Below are positions 7,178 through 16,067 of a stretch of DNA of 64,000 nucleotides, piece by piece. This stretch comes from Acidimicrobiales bacterium (GTDB lineage Bacteria > Actinomycetota > Acidimicrobiia > Acidimicrobiales > SZUA-35), in assembly GCA_028285495.1 (NCBI GenBank), contig JANQPB010000044.1:62001-126000 (forward strand), given 5' to 3'. The translations under genes and the position numbers were made by a program. Positions within the stretch are counted from its first letter, which is position 1. Every line of letters begins with the position of its first letter. The notes beneath the pieces are model-generated. The model searched no databases and had not been told where the DNA came from. It worked only from the letters and a program-made list of their open reading frames with translations.

Positions 7178-9171
7178 GACACCGTCTCCAGCTCGGCCTC
7201 GGCCCCACTGGAATCCGTGTCGGGGCCGTGGTCGTCGTCGTGGTGGTCGCCGTGATCGGCGTCGAGGTCGTCGGCCGGCTCGAGCGCCCAGCCCCAAAGG
7301 GCCAGCGTCATGAGCAGGATGCCGGGGATCATCAGCCAGAGGCTGAAGATCAGGCCGTAGCCGATGATCGGCATCGAGGCGGCCAGGACGATCGGCCAGT
7401 ACGACGGGGCCGGCAGGTGCACCCCGGTCGGGTCGCCCGGCTGGGCCAGCTCTTCGCCGGTGTGGACCCGGCGGAGCTTGCCGGACTCGTCCGGCTGGTA
7501 CTTGCGGTGCCAGAAGTCGTCGAGCGAGCTGACGACCGGGTCGACGTCGAAGTTGTGGCCGGGGGCCGGCGACTTGATCGACCACTCGATGGTGCGGCCG
7601 TCCCACGGGTCGGCGCCGACGTCCGGCTTGCCCTCGCGCTTCCACGCCAGGTAGGAGACGAGCGCGTTGACCAGGACCAGGACCGTGCCGACGGCGAGGA
7701 TGAACGCACCCCACGTTGCCACGAGGTTCCAGAACCCGAAGCCCTGGGCCTCCGAGTAGGTCTGCATCCGCCGTGGCATGCCCTGCAGGCCGAGGATGTG
7801 CATCGGCCCGAAGGTGAGGTTGAACCCGATCACCATCAGCCAGAAGTTCCACTTGCCCCAGGCCTCGCTCAGCTTGTACCCGAACGCCTTCGGCCACCAG
7901 AAGTAGAAGCCGGCCATGAACCCGAAGAGGGCACCGCCGAAGAGCACGTAGTGGAAGTGGGCGACGATGTAGTACGTGTCGGTCTGCTGGGTGTCGGACG
8001 GGGCCAGGGCGTGGGACACGCCGGACAGGCCACCGATCGTGAACTGGGTGACGAGGCCGATCGAGAACAGCATCGCCGTGTTGAGGATCAGACGGCCGCC
8101 CCACAGCGTGGCCATCCAGTTGAGGATCTTCACGCCGGTGGGAACGGCGATGAACATGGTGGCGACGCTGAAAGCGGTGACCGAGAGCGGGCCGATGCCG
8201 GAGACGAACATGTGGTGGGCCCACACGCCCCAGCCCATGAAGCCGATGGCGATGCCAGAGAAGACCATGAACGGGTAGCCGAAGATCGGCTTCCGGGCGA
8301 AGGTGGGGATGACCTCCGACACGATGCCGAAGGCCGGGAGGATCATCAGGTACACCTCGGGGTGACCGAAGATCCAGAACAGGTGCTGCCAGAGCAGCGG
8401 ATCGGCGCCCATGTCGACGTTGAAGAAGTTGGCGTCGAAGAGCCGGTCTGCGGCCAGGAGGACCTGGGCCACCGTGAGCACCGGGATGGCGAACAGCAGC
8501 AGGAACTGCGTGACCAGGGTCATCCAGGTGAAGACCGGCATCTTCATCAGGGTCATGCCGGGGGCCCGCATGTTGAGCACGGTGGTGATCAGGTTGATCG
8601 AGCCGGTCAACGAGCCGATGCCGACGATCAGCAGGCCGATGTTCCAGAAGTCGATGCCGGTCGACGGCGAGAAGGCGATGCCGTTGTTGGGGGCGTAGTT
8701 GAACCAGCCGCCGTCGGCGCCGCCGCCGATGAACCAGCTCGTGTTGAGCATCAGACCGCCGAGGAAGAAGATCCAGAAGCTGAAGGCGTTGATCCGGGGG
8801 AAGGCGACGTCTCGGGCCCCGACCTGGAGCGGCATCAGGAAGTTGGCGAACGCCGCACCGATCGGCATGACGACCAGGAAGACCATGACGGTGCCGTGCA
8901 TGGTGTAGACCCGGTTGTAGGCGTCGCCGGACAGCAGCGTGTTGTCCGGCGTGGCCAGCTGCAGCCGGATCAGCAGGGCCGCGACGCCGCCGATGACCAG
9001 GAAGAACATGGCCGCGGCGCCGTACATGATGCCGATCTTCTTGTGGTCGACCGTGGTCAACCAGTCCTTCAGACCGGTGAGCTCGCTCGGCCGCGAGAGC
9101 GCCCCGAGTGGCTTCTCGGCCTTGTCTGGTTGCCCGGACGGGAGAGCGAGCGGTTCTTCCACGATTGCCAT
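7174..9171 (-). CDS. ctaD: Cytochrome c oxidase subunit I
   Basis: This is the catalytic heme-copper subunit of an aa3-type oxidase, reducing O2 and pumping protons. The 665-residue product has twelve helices and every key ligand. H92 (TMHGT) and H407 would bind heme a, and H405 heme a3. H270, H319 and H320 would bind CuB, with the cross-linked tyrosine Y274 in HPEVY. The K-channel (from Y274) and the D-channel start region look intact, making it a type A oxidase. A C-terminal extension (from about 520) carries the DPWDGRTIEW motif, two further helices and a His/Asp-rich tail. It lies 13 bases after ctaC and overlaps ctaE by 4. Confidence 0.97.
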   Translation of the reverse strand: MAIVEEPLALPSGQPDKAEKPLGALSRPSELTGLKDWLTTVDHKKIGIMYGAAAMFFLVIGGVAALLIRLQLATPDNTLLSGDAYNRVYTMHGTVMVFLVVMPIGAAFANFLMPLQVGARDVAFPRINAFSFWIFFLGGLMLNTSWFIGGGADGGWFNYAPNNGIAFSPSTGIDFWNIGLLIVGIGSLTGSINLITTVLNMRAPGMTLMKMPVFTWMTLVTQFLLLFAIPVLTVAQVLLAADRLFDANFFNVDMGADPLLWQHLFWIFGHPEVYLMILPAFGIVSEVIPTFARKPIFGYPFMVFSGIAIGFMGWGVWAHHMFVSGIGPLSVTAFSVATMFIAVPTGVKILNWMATLWGGRLILNTAMLFSIGLVTQFTIGGLSGVSHALAPSDTQQTDTYYIVAHFHYVLFGGALFGFMAGFYFWWPKAFGYKLSEAWGKWNFWLMVIGFNLTFGPMHILGLQGMPRRMQTYSEAQGFGFWNLVATWGAFILAVGTVLVLVNALVSYLAWKREGKPDVGADPWDGRTIEWSIKSPAPGHNFDVDPVVSSLDDFWHRKYQPDESGKLRRVHTGEELAQPGDPTGVHLPAPSYWPIVLAASMPIIGYGLIFSLWLMIPGILLMTLALWGWALEPADDLDADHGDHHDDDHGPDTDSSGAEAELETVS

Positions 9172-9184
9172 TGCTGTCGCTTTC

Positions 9185-10546
9185 CTAGTCGAGGGTCGCC
9201 AGGTAGGCGACGATCTGGTCGAGTTGCTCGTCTGACAGGTCGGTGAAGGCCGGCATGCCCCGGCCGAGGCCCGTCTCCGGGTTCGGATCGGGGGCCATGT
9301 CCTTCTGGGCCGGTGCGTTGGCGATCCATCGCTTCAGCTCGGCCGCGTTCAGACGGTAGTCGTCGAGGCTGTCTGGGTTCGAGGCCAGCTCGGCCAGGTT
9401 CAGGTAGTCGTCGGCCGGGAGCGCATCGTCGTTTGCGTCGGTGGCGTCGCCCGGTCCGCCGGCGTAGACGCTGTAGATGCCACCGGCGAAGGTGCTGCGG
9501 GTGGCGAAGTGGGTCAGGTCCGGCGCGGCCCGGGAGACGAGGGCGATGTCCTCGGGGGCCGGGATCTCGCCGTCGTCGATCACATGGCAGCGCTGGCAGT
9601 TGTTCAGGAACAGCTCGCGTCCGGCGACGGCGTCGGGGTCGTCGTCGCCGGGGATGTCGGCGAGCTCCGACTGGTTGGCCAGCCAGGCGTCGAACTGGGC
9701 GGGCTCGAGGGCGATGGCCGACATCCGCATCCGGGCGTGGGACAGGCCACAGAACTCGGTGCACCAGCCGGTGTACTTGCCGGCGTCGTCTGCCTGGATC
9801 GACCAGGTGTGCCAGCGGCCGGGGACCGTGTCCCGCTTGCCGTTCAGGCGGGGGATCCAGAACGAGTGGATCACGTCTCGGGAGGTGAGGATCAGGTCGA
9901 CCTGTTGGCCGGCCGGGATGACCAGCTCGGTGGCGGTCACGACGTCGTCCGGGTCGAGGCTGAGCTCGAGCGGCCACTCACGGTCGTCGGCGTCGCCGGC
10001 CTCGCCGTCACCGTCGACGTCGAGGAAGAAGCCGTCGCCGTCGACGTCGTAGCGGTACTCCCACCACCACTGCTGGCCGATGACCATCACGTCGAGACCG
10101 TCACAGCCGGGGCCGACCTCGCCGACCCCGCACTCGTCGTTGCGCTCCTCGAGGTCCCAGATGGCGTCGACCGTCGGGATGGCGATGATGGCGAGCAGCA
10201 CGGCCGGGGCGATGGTCCAGGCCAGCTCGAGCGGGGTGTTGCCGTGCACCTGCTCGGGCAGGTCCTCGGGGTCGTAGTCGGACTCCTTCACCCGATTGCG
10301 CCAGGAGATGATCATCGTGCCGAACACGACGAGCACGAAGATGACGCCCATGACCCACCAGATCGGGCTCATCAGGTCGTCGATGCGACGGGCCTGGGGG
10401 CTGCGGGGCTCGAAGGTGTTGAGCGGCTTGTCGTCGGCGCAGGCCGCCGCGGTCAGGGCCAGCGCGGCAAGCGCCGCCAGGCGGGTGAGCGTCCGCCGCC
10501 CCGCTCGGATGGTCGAGCGGGCGCGTGAACTCGTCGGTCCTGTCAC
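9185..10546 (-). CDS. ctaC: Cytochrome c oxidase subunit II fused to cytochrome c
   Basis: Subunit II receives electrons from cytochrome c through its CuA centre. Translation from the GTG at 10546, behind GGGAGAGG, gives 453 residues with a lipoprotein signal ending in LTAAAC (C36). Two membrane helices follow (about 61-81 and 107-130), then WWWEYRY (160-166). CuA ligands are H227, C262, E264, C266, H270 and M273. A cytochrome c domain follows with CQRCH (317-321) and likely axial M431 in GRGMPAF. Between WWWEYRY and the cupredoxin core is an acidic segment (167-186) with DxDGDG calcium-loop-like motifs, and C139/C148 could form an extra disulfide. An upstream ATG would add 38 residues before the signal and is unlikely. 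Confidence 0.94.
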   Translation of the reverse strand: MTGPTSSRARSTIRAGRRTLTRLAALAALALTAAACADDKPLNTFEPRSPQARRIDDLMSPIWWVMGVIFVLVVFGTMIISWRNRVKESDYDPEDLPEQVHGNTPLELAWTIAPAVLLAIIAIPTVDAIWDLEERNDECGVGEVGPGCDGLDVMVIGQQWWWEYRYDVDGDGFFLDVDGDGEAGDADDREWPLELSLDPDDVVTATELVIPAGQQVDLILTSRDVIHSFWIPRLNGKRDTVPGRWHTWSIQADDAGKYTGWCTEFCGLSHARMRMSAIALEPAQFDAWLANQSELADIPGDDDPDAVAGRELFLNNCQRCHVIDDGEIPAPEDIALVSRAAPDLTHFATRSTFAGGIYSVYAGGPGDATDANDDALPADDYLNLAELASNPDSLDDYRLNAAELKRWIANAPAQKDMAPDPNPETGLGRGMPAFTDLSDEQLDQIVAYLATLD

Positions 10547-10656
10547 TGATGCCTCTCCCGAAGGCCGATGCTGCGTTGGTCGTGCTGGCAAGGCTCGATG
10601 TGCGCAGTGTCGCGCGAATGTACGGATGTTGCCGGATCGCCTGGCCTGGTCGTCGG

Positions 10657-11457
10657 TCACTCGCCCTCACCGTCCTCGGAGTGGTCGTCGCCGTGCTCCT
10701 CGCCGTGCTCCTCCTCGTGCTCGTGGAACTCGCGCTCACCGGCGACGGCGCCGACGATGCCGCCGCCGAGGATCATGAGCGCGCCGAGGGTGACGAGCGC
10801 CGAGATGACGGCCCGGGGAGCCCTGGCCTTGGCGATGAAGACGGAGCTGGCGAAGATGAAGACGGCGACGACGGAGACGACGATGACGGCCTCGACCTTG
10901 GAGACGGCGAGCATCACCCGCGACAGGCCGATGGCGACGACGACGACACCGAGCGCACTCAGCATCGGCACCTCGAACGGGCCGATGATCCGCCGACGGA
11001 TGATGTCGTTGACCTCGTCGTCGCCGGTGGCCCGCTCGGACCAGGCCTGGACGGTCCACTCGAGGCCGACGACGGCGAGCACCGCCAGGCCGAGGTAGAG
11101 GAACAGGCCGGAGACCGAGAGCCCGAGGGCCAGGCAGGCGATGCCGAACGCGGCGAGCGGCCCGGCGACGCTGAGGCCCGCCGGCGGCCTGACGGCGAGG
11201 GCGTGGTCGACCCCGACGCGGCTGGCGAGCTCCTCGGCGTCGCCGTCACGGGTGATGACGCCGACCACACCGAGGAACAGGGCGCTGAAGGCGGCGGCCA
11301 TCAGGATGGCGTAGCCGGTGTGCTCACCGACGCCACCCTTGTAGCCCATGCTCAGGACCCCGACGATGTCGCCGCCACTGACCAGGCCGTAGACGAGCGC
11401 GCCGAGCCACGCCGCACCGCACACGCCGAACAGGTATTTCGATCCCCAGGTGAACAT
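10657..11457 (-). CDS. Unknown polytopic membrane protein of the oxidase locus
   Basis: I do not recognise this 266-residue protein. It has about six hydrophobic helices. The first begins MFTWGSKYLFGVCGAAWLGA; later helices are separated by a loop with GDDEVNDIIRRR. The C-terminal 25 residues are almost only Glu, His, Asp and Gly, a possible metal-binding tail like the His/Asp-rich ends of neighbouring oxidase subunits. The ATG at 11457 is 7 bases after the subunit-III-like gene. An upstream GTG-type extension would be low-complexity and is disfavoured. Context says it is a partner of the two degenerate oxidase-like proteins made just before it. Bases 10547-10656 separate it from ctaC and could hold a secondary promoter. 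Confidence 0.8.
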   Translation of the reverse strand: MFTWGSKYLFGVCGAAWLGALVYGLVSGGDIVGVLSMGYKGGVGEHTGYAILMAAAFSALFLGVVGVITRDGDAEELASRVGVDHALAVRPPAGLSVAGPLAAFGIACLALGLSVSGLFLYLGLAVLAVVGLEWTVQAWSERATGDDEVNDIIRRRIIGPFEVPMLSALGVVVVAIGLSRVMLAVSKVEAVIVVSVVAVFIFASSVFIAKARAPRAVISALVTLGALMILGGGIVGAVAGEREFHEHEEEHGEEHGDDHSEDGEGE

Positions 11458-11464
11458 GCTCGAC

Positions 11465-12082
11465 CTACTTGGTGATGTAGATGGCGTACCACATGACGCC
11501 ATAGAGGGCGGCCACGACGGTCCAGAACAGGGCGGCGCTGTTGACGCCGTCGTAGTCTCGGGACGAGTACTCACCAGCCAGGGTCCTGAGCCCGACGACG
11601 AGCACGAAGCCGATGGCGACGATCATCAGCACCAGGTGGGTGCCGATGATCCCGTAGAGCAGCGCCGATCGCTCGTCAGCGTTGATCTCGATCTGCATGA
11701 TCGTGAAGAGATAGGCCGTCTGGGCGATGTAGGCGACGGCGAACAGGATCGAGATGCCGTAGGCCTGCAGTGCGTGTGAGCGATCGTCGTTGCGGACGGC
11801 CGCGACCGCCCACCAGATCGTGATCACCGAGAAGGCGACCGAGACGCCCATGAAGTTCGGCTGGGTGAGGGGGATCTCGACCCCCTCCGGCAGCCAACGC
11901 CCACCGGTCTGGACGACGGCGGCCCGCTCGGCCACGTAGTGGCCGATCAGACCGAGGAAGCCCATGGCCACCGCGGCCGAGGCAAGGCTGGTGGCGAGCA
12001 GCAGCAGCTTCGGTCGGGCCGGGCCGGCCGGGGCGACGTCGTCCGGGATGAAGTCGTATGGCGTGATGTCGGTCGTCGTCAC
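11465..12082 (-). CDS. Degenerate cytochrome oxidase subunit III-like protein
   Basis: The 205-residue product has five helices and aligns with the last part of the intact CtaE, including the stretch that corresponds to GFHGVHV. Key residues are missing. The helix glutamate E156 of CtaE corresponds to Y124, and the WHFVD motif has become WTVVA (187-191). H149 is the only conserved histidine I can match. It therefore keeps the fold but not the lipid/proton signature. It is translated 9 bases after the subunit-I-like gene and 7 bases before the unknown membrane protein, so the three probably form one complex. Homology to subunit III is judged by eye and is less certain than for its upstream partner. 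Confidence 0.75.
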   Translation of the reverse strand: MTTTDITPYDFIPDDVAPAGPARPKLLLLATSLASAAVAMGFLGLIGHYVAERAAVVQTGGRWLPEGVEIPLTQPNFMGVSVAFSVITIWWAVAAVRNDDRSHALQAYGISILFAVAYIAQTAYLFTIMQIEINADERSALLYGIIGTHLVLMIVAIGFVLVVGLRTLAGEYSSRDYDGVNSAALFWTVVAALYGVMWYAIYITK

Positions 12083-12091
12083 TGCGCTCTC

Positions 12092-13801
12092 CTACCCCTC
12101 GAGCTCGGGCGTGGCGTCATCCGGGTCGGCGTCGGGCTCGTCGGCCTCGCCGCCGCCGATCAGGGCGTACTGCAGCTCGCCGTCGGCCAGCGGCGTCGGC
12201 GACCTCACGATCGGTGGGGCCGGGAAGTTGCCGGCCGCCGGTGGCGACGTGGTGGCCCACTCGAGCGTGGTGCCCGACCACGCGTTCGGGCTCGAGCCGG
12301 CCGGCTTGGTGCCGAGGAAGCTCACGGCGAGGTTGCCGAGCAGCGCCAGGCCGCCGACGGCCAGGATCGCCGCCCCGGCGAGCGAGAGGGCGCCAAGCCC
12401 GGCGGCGAAGTCCTCGGTCGGGCGGGCGGGCAGCCACGGCTGATCGTCGAAGCCGGCGGCGATCTCACCGATCGCCCAGATCACCGAGCCACCGGCCGCG
12501 GCCAGCACGGCGACGTAGCCGAGCGGCTCGCCGAGGCGACGACCCCAGATCTTGGGCGCCCAGTGATGCAGCGCACCGACGAGCGCGACCACCGCAGCCC
12601 CGACCACCAGGGCCCGGATGCCCTCGTGGAAGCGGGTACCGTTCAGGATCAGCGTGTTCGTCATGTCGATCGCATCGGGGAACAGCTCGTCGAGGAAGCC
12701 CATGACCGGCTTCACGAGCCCGAGCAGCGAGACGACCGTGGCCAGCAGCAACAGCAGGCCGGACGCGAGCGCACCGACCAGCGGGACCCGGGGCACCAGC
12801 ACACCGAGGCGGATGCTCTCGCCGACGAGGCCGAGGGTGCCGAGCACCGGGAGCACGGCGGCGGCGAGGCCGACGACCAGGAAGCCGTTGTCGAAGTCGA
12901 CGCCGCGGAGGCTGGCGAGACCGACGACGTCCGAGCCGAAGGTCAGGACGCCGAACAGGCCGATGGCCCCCATCACCGCCTTGTGCATCTGGACCGGGCG
13001 CTCGCTGTGGACGCCCACGATGTCGGCTGCCATGCCGAGGATCGGGATGCCGAGCCAGTAGATCGACGGCGCGAGGCTGAAGCCGTCGCCGACCGCCGTC
13101 AGCTGGGTGCTCTCGGTGATCGGCAGGTGGAAGTAGCGGATCCGCAGGAACGCCATCAGCAGCTCGGCCATCACGATCGGGAGGCTGAAGAGGCCGACCA
13201 GGGCGAAGACGAGGTAGCTCCAGGTGGTGAGCGGCGCCTTGTCGAGGCTCATCCCCTGGGTCCTGGCTCCGAGGATCGTGGCTGCGATGCAGACCAGGGC
13301 CCAGGCGGCGGCACCGACCATCATGGCCAGGGCGGCGGCCCAGAGGACGACGAAGTCGCGCCGGCCGCCGCCGGGACCGCCGTTGAACACCGTGGCGAGG
13401 ACAAGCAGAGCCGTGCCGAGGAGCCAGGTCCACAGTGCGCCGGAGGCGCCGCGGGCGAAGGCGAGCGACGGGGCACCGATCTGCAGCGGGATCAGGTAGA
13501 TGCCGAGCCCGAGCAGGATCGGCACGAGACCGCCGAACATCACCAGATCACGGCTCAGCGACCACACCTGGGGCAGATAGTCGATGGCGTCGGGGGCGAG
13601 GTCGTCGAAGTTGCCGGCATAGACGGCGGCGACGACACCCATCACCAGCCCGCCGACGAGTCCGACCACGCCGGCCCCGATGAACAGGCGGCCGATCGTC
13701 TTGTGGTCGCCGGTGCCAAGCAGGCCCTCGACCGTGCCGGGCTCGATGTGCTCGGAGGCGCTCGAGGCAGGGCTGTCAGGGCGAGTTTCGGTAAGAGCCA
13801 T
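12092..13801 (-). CDS. Heme-copper oxidase subunit I-like protein lacking metal ligands
   Basis: This 569-residue, twelve-helix protein is homologous to CtaD. The N-terminal GDHKTIG (31-37), the helix II region through IPLQIGAPSLAF (104-115), WAPKIWG after helix X, and a C-terminal NAWSGTTLEW (506-515) align with CtaD equivalents. Yet the ligands are gone. The heme a histidine (CtaD H92) is S83 in an ungapped alignment, and HPEVY of CtaD reads APSIY (244-248), losing the CuB histidine but keeping the tyrosine. No HH pair exists in helix VII, and the VAHFHY motif is replaced by NGTRFHEG, with at most one histidine (H392). It should not bind heme or reduce O2. A structural, assembly or membrane-coupling role is inferred. 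Confidence 0.88.
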   Translation of the reverse strand: MALTETRPDSPASSASEHIEPGTVEGLLGTGDHKTIGRLFIGAGVVGLVGGLVMGVVAAVYAGNFDDLAPDAIDYLPQVWSLSRDLVMFGGLVPILLGLGIYLIPLQIGAPSLAFARGASGALWTWLLGTALLVLATVFNGGPGGGRRDFVVLWAAALAMMVGAAAWALVCIAATILGARTQGMSLDKAPLTTWSYLVFALVGLFSLPIVMAELLMAFLRIRYFHLPITESTQLTAVGDGFSLAPSIYWLGIPILGMAADIVGVHSERPVQMHKAVMGAIGLFGVLTFGSDVVGLASLRGVDFDNGFLVVGLAAAVLPVLGTLGLVGESIRLGVLVPRVPLVGALASGLLLLLATVVSLLGLVKPVMGFLDELFPDAIDMTNTLILNGTRFHEGIRALVVGAAVVALVGALHHWAPKIWGRRLGEPLGYVAVLAAAGGSVIWAIGEIAAGFDDQPWLPARPTEDFAAGLGALSLAGAAILAVGGLALLGNLAVSFLGTKPAGSSPNAWSGTTLEWATTSPPAAGNFPAPPIVRSPTPLADGELQYALIGGGEADEPDADPDDATPELEG

Positions 13802-13953
13802 GGATCAGAACCGTTGGTCGGGTGTCCGCGCCGGGGAAGCTGCCCCACCACGGATCTCAGTGGATGTGTCCCAGCCGGCGACGCCGTCGGAGGCACGGTT
13901 GTGAGCGTTGCGGCCAGTACTGTAACCGGCCCGGTCGACGGATATCGAAACTG

Positions 13954-14880
13954 TCATGTTCCCCACCCGACGAGCATGTCGACGGCCATGGCGGCGAACA
14001 GCACCGTCAGATGGGTGATCGAGAACCCGAAGTAGCGGATGGCCAACGCAGCCTGGCGAGCCGGGTCGGTCTCGGCCCGGAGGGCGAGCGCACCGCCGGT
14101 GAACAGCGCCCCGACGGCGAGCGCCGAGACCAGGTAGATCCAGCCCATGCCGGCCACCTGCCAGAACAGGAGCGTGAGGGCGAACACGACGACCGAGTAG
14201 GCGGTCATCTGGTTGGTCGTGTGGCGATGGGTCTGCACCACCGGCAGCATCGGCACCGAGGCGGCGGAGTAGTCGTCCTCGTACTTGATGGCGAGCGCCC
14301 AGAAGTGGGGCGGCGTCCAGAAGAAGATGATGCCGAAGAGGATGATCGCCTCCCAGCTCAGGGTGTTGGTCACCGACGACCAGCCGATCAGCACCGGCAC
14401 CGCACCGGCCGCACCGCCGATCACGATGTTCTGGGAGGAGGTGCGCTTCAGCCAGATCGTGTAGACGACCACGTAGAAGGCGCAAGCGGCGAGCGCCAGG
14501 ACGGCCGACAGCAGGTTGACGGTGAGCGCGAGCCACACGAAGGCGACCGCCTCGACCGCGGTGGCGAAGACCAGCGCCTCGTTCGGCTGGACCTCCCCGG
14601 TGACGAGCGGGCGGTTGGCCGTCCGCTTCATCATCGCGTCGATGTCGCGGTCGAGGTACATGTTGTAGGCGTTGGCCCCACCCGCGGCGAGCGTGCCGCC
14701 GATCACCGTGGCGATCATGAGCCAGATCGACGGGAGGCCGCGCTCGGCCACGACCATCGTCGGCACCGTCGTGACGAGGAGCAGCTCGATGATCCGGGGC
14801 TTGGTGAGGGCCACGAATGGCCGAATCCGATAGCGCGCAGGAGCAGCAGTCAGCACCGCCGGCAACTGTAGCGAAGACAC
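13954..14880 (-). CDS. ctaB: Protoheme IX farnesyltransferase (heme O synthase)
   Basis: CtaB attaches a farnesyl group to heme B to give heme O, the precursor of heme A. The 308-residue UbiA-family membrane protein has the prenyl-diphosphate binding motif NAYNMYLDRDID, the second aspartate-rich loop YEDDYSAA, and the conserved LVTGEV and WTPPHFWALAI segments. Translation appears to begin at GTG. It is divergent from ctaA, sharing a 140-bp intergenic region, and is transcribed towards the oxidase genes. A 152-bp gap (13802-13953) separates it from the subunit-I-like gene. Confidence 0.95.
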   Translation of the reverse strand: MSSLQLPAVLTAAPARYRIRPFVALTKPRIIELLLVTTVPTMVVAERGLPSIWLMIATVIGGTLAAGGANAYNMYLDRDIDAMMKRTANRPLVTGEVQPNEALVFATAVEAVAFVWLALTVNLLSAVLALAACAFYVVVYTIWLKRTSSQNIVIGGAAGAVPVLIGWSSVTNTLSWEAIILFGIIFFWTPPHFWALAIKYEDDYSAASVPMLPVVQTHRHTTNQMTAYSVVVFALTLLFWQVAGMGWIYLVSALAVGALFTGGALALRAETDPARQAALAIRYFGFSITHLTVLFAAMAVDMLVGWGT

Positions 14881-15021
14881 CGCTCACCGGCGCCCTCCGG
14901 GCACCGACTCGACGACAGTCGACCTGAAAACGTCATCCATGGCCGACGGTCGGCGAAGGCGGTCGACGCGATGGTCGCTCGGCTCGGGGAGGTGGACAAC
15001 GGCGTTGCTACGGTGAGGCCC

Positions 15022-15957
15022 GTGGAACCTGCGTCCTTCCGCCGGATCGCCGGCGTCGCCTGGGCCTTCCAGGCGCTGATCGTGGCCTCCGGCGCTGCAG
15101 TCCGGCTGACGCAGGCCGGGCTCGGCTGCGAGGACTGGCCCCGTTGCAACGAGGACCGGCTGACCCCCGAGTGGGAGCTGCACGGGTGGATCGAGTTCGG
15201 GAACCGCCTGATCTCCCTCGTGGTGCTGGCCACCACGATCGCCGTGGTCTGGGGGGCCCACCGTCGACGGCCACGGCGGCGGGACCTGATCCGGCTCGGC
15301 TGGCTGCTCGCCGCCGGCACGGCGGCCCAGGTGGTCCTCGGCGGCATCACCGTCCTGCTCGACCTCGACCCGATCGCCGTCTCGGGCCACTTCCTGGTGT
15401 CGATGGCGCTGCTCTACGTCGCCCACCTCCTGTGGCGTCGGGCCGACCCGGCCGGGCCGGCCACCGCCCCGACGATCGACGACGAGACCGCGCGGCTGCT
15501 GCTCCGGGCCCAGCTCCCGCTCGCCTCCCTGGTCCTGGTGACCGGCACCGTCGTCACCGGCTCCGGCCCGAACAGCGGCGACATCCGGGCCGACCGCCTC
15601 GGCTTCGAGCTGACCTCCGTCGCCCGGGTCCACAGCGTGAGCGTCTGGCTGCTGGTTGCCTGCATCGTCGGGCTGCTCGTGCTCCTCCGGACCCGCGGGA
15701 TCTGCCCGGTCGGTGAGCGCCGGACCGACCCGTGGACGACCGTCCACCTGATGGGCCTGGTCGCGGTGGCCCAGGGCGGGATCGGCTATCTCCAGTTCTC
15801 CCTCGGGGTGCCCGCCGGCCTGGTCTGGGTCCACGTCGTCGGCGCGATCCTGGTCTGGATGCTGGCCGTGACCCTGCACCTGCGGACCTTCGATCGACCG
15901 GCGGAGCTCGCCGATGGCGGGCCGGGGGCCCGCGAGGCCGAGCCGGTGCCGGCCTGA
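15022..15957 (+). CDS. ctaA: Heme A synthase
   Basis: CtaA oxidises the C8 methyl of heme O to a formyl group, giving heme A for the oxidase. The product has about eight helices in two homologous halves. Conserved features are RLTQAGLGCEDWPRCN with a cysteine pair, HGWIEFGNRL, the SGHFLVSM helix, VTGSGPNSGD and RVHSVSVWL. The GTG at 15022 is preferred because GGTGAGG lies at a proper distance and the protein then starts just before the first helix; an ATG at 14971 would add 17 residues. At 311 residues it is of the short actinobacterial/Bacillus type. It is divergent from ctaB. Confidence 0.9.
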   Translation: MEPASFRRIAGVAWAFQALIVASGAAVRLTQAGLGCEDWPRCNEDRLTPEWELHGWIEFGNRLISLVVLATTIAVVWGAHRRRPRRRDLIRLGWLLAAGTAAQVVLGGITVLLDLDPIAVSGHFLVSMALLYVAHLLWRRADPAGPATAPTIDDETARLLLRAQLPLASLVLVTGTVVTGSGPNSGDIRADRLGFELTSVARVHSVSVWLLVACIVGLLVLLRTRGICPVGERRTDPWTTVHLMGLVAVAQGGIGYLQFSLGVPAGLVWVHVVGAILVWMLAVTLHLRTFDRPAELADGGPGAREAEPVPA

Positions 15958-16067
15958 CACCGGCCCAAACTGGCATCCGACACCAACCCGGCGCCGCCGC
16001 CGCGAGTGCTCGCCCGGCGCCGACGACGGTGACCGGAACGACCGGCGCAGCTGCCACAATAGAAGGC

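Noticed and set aside
12092..13801. A second functional terminal oxidase or nitric oxide reductase
   Set aside because: Neither the oxidase nor the NorB set of histidines is present; the helix ligands are replaced by Ser, Ala, Gly and Val.
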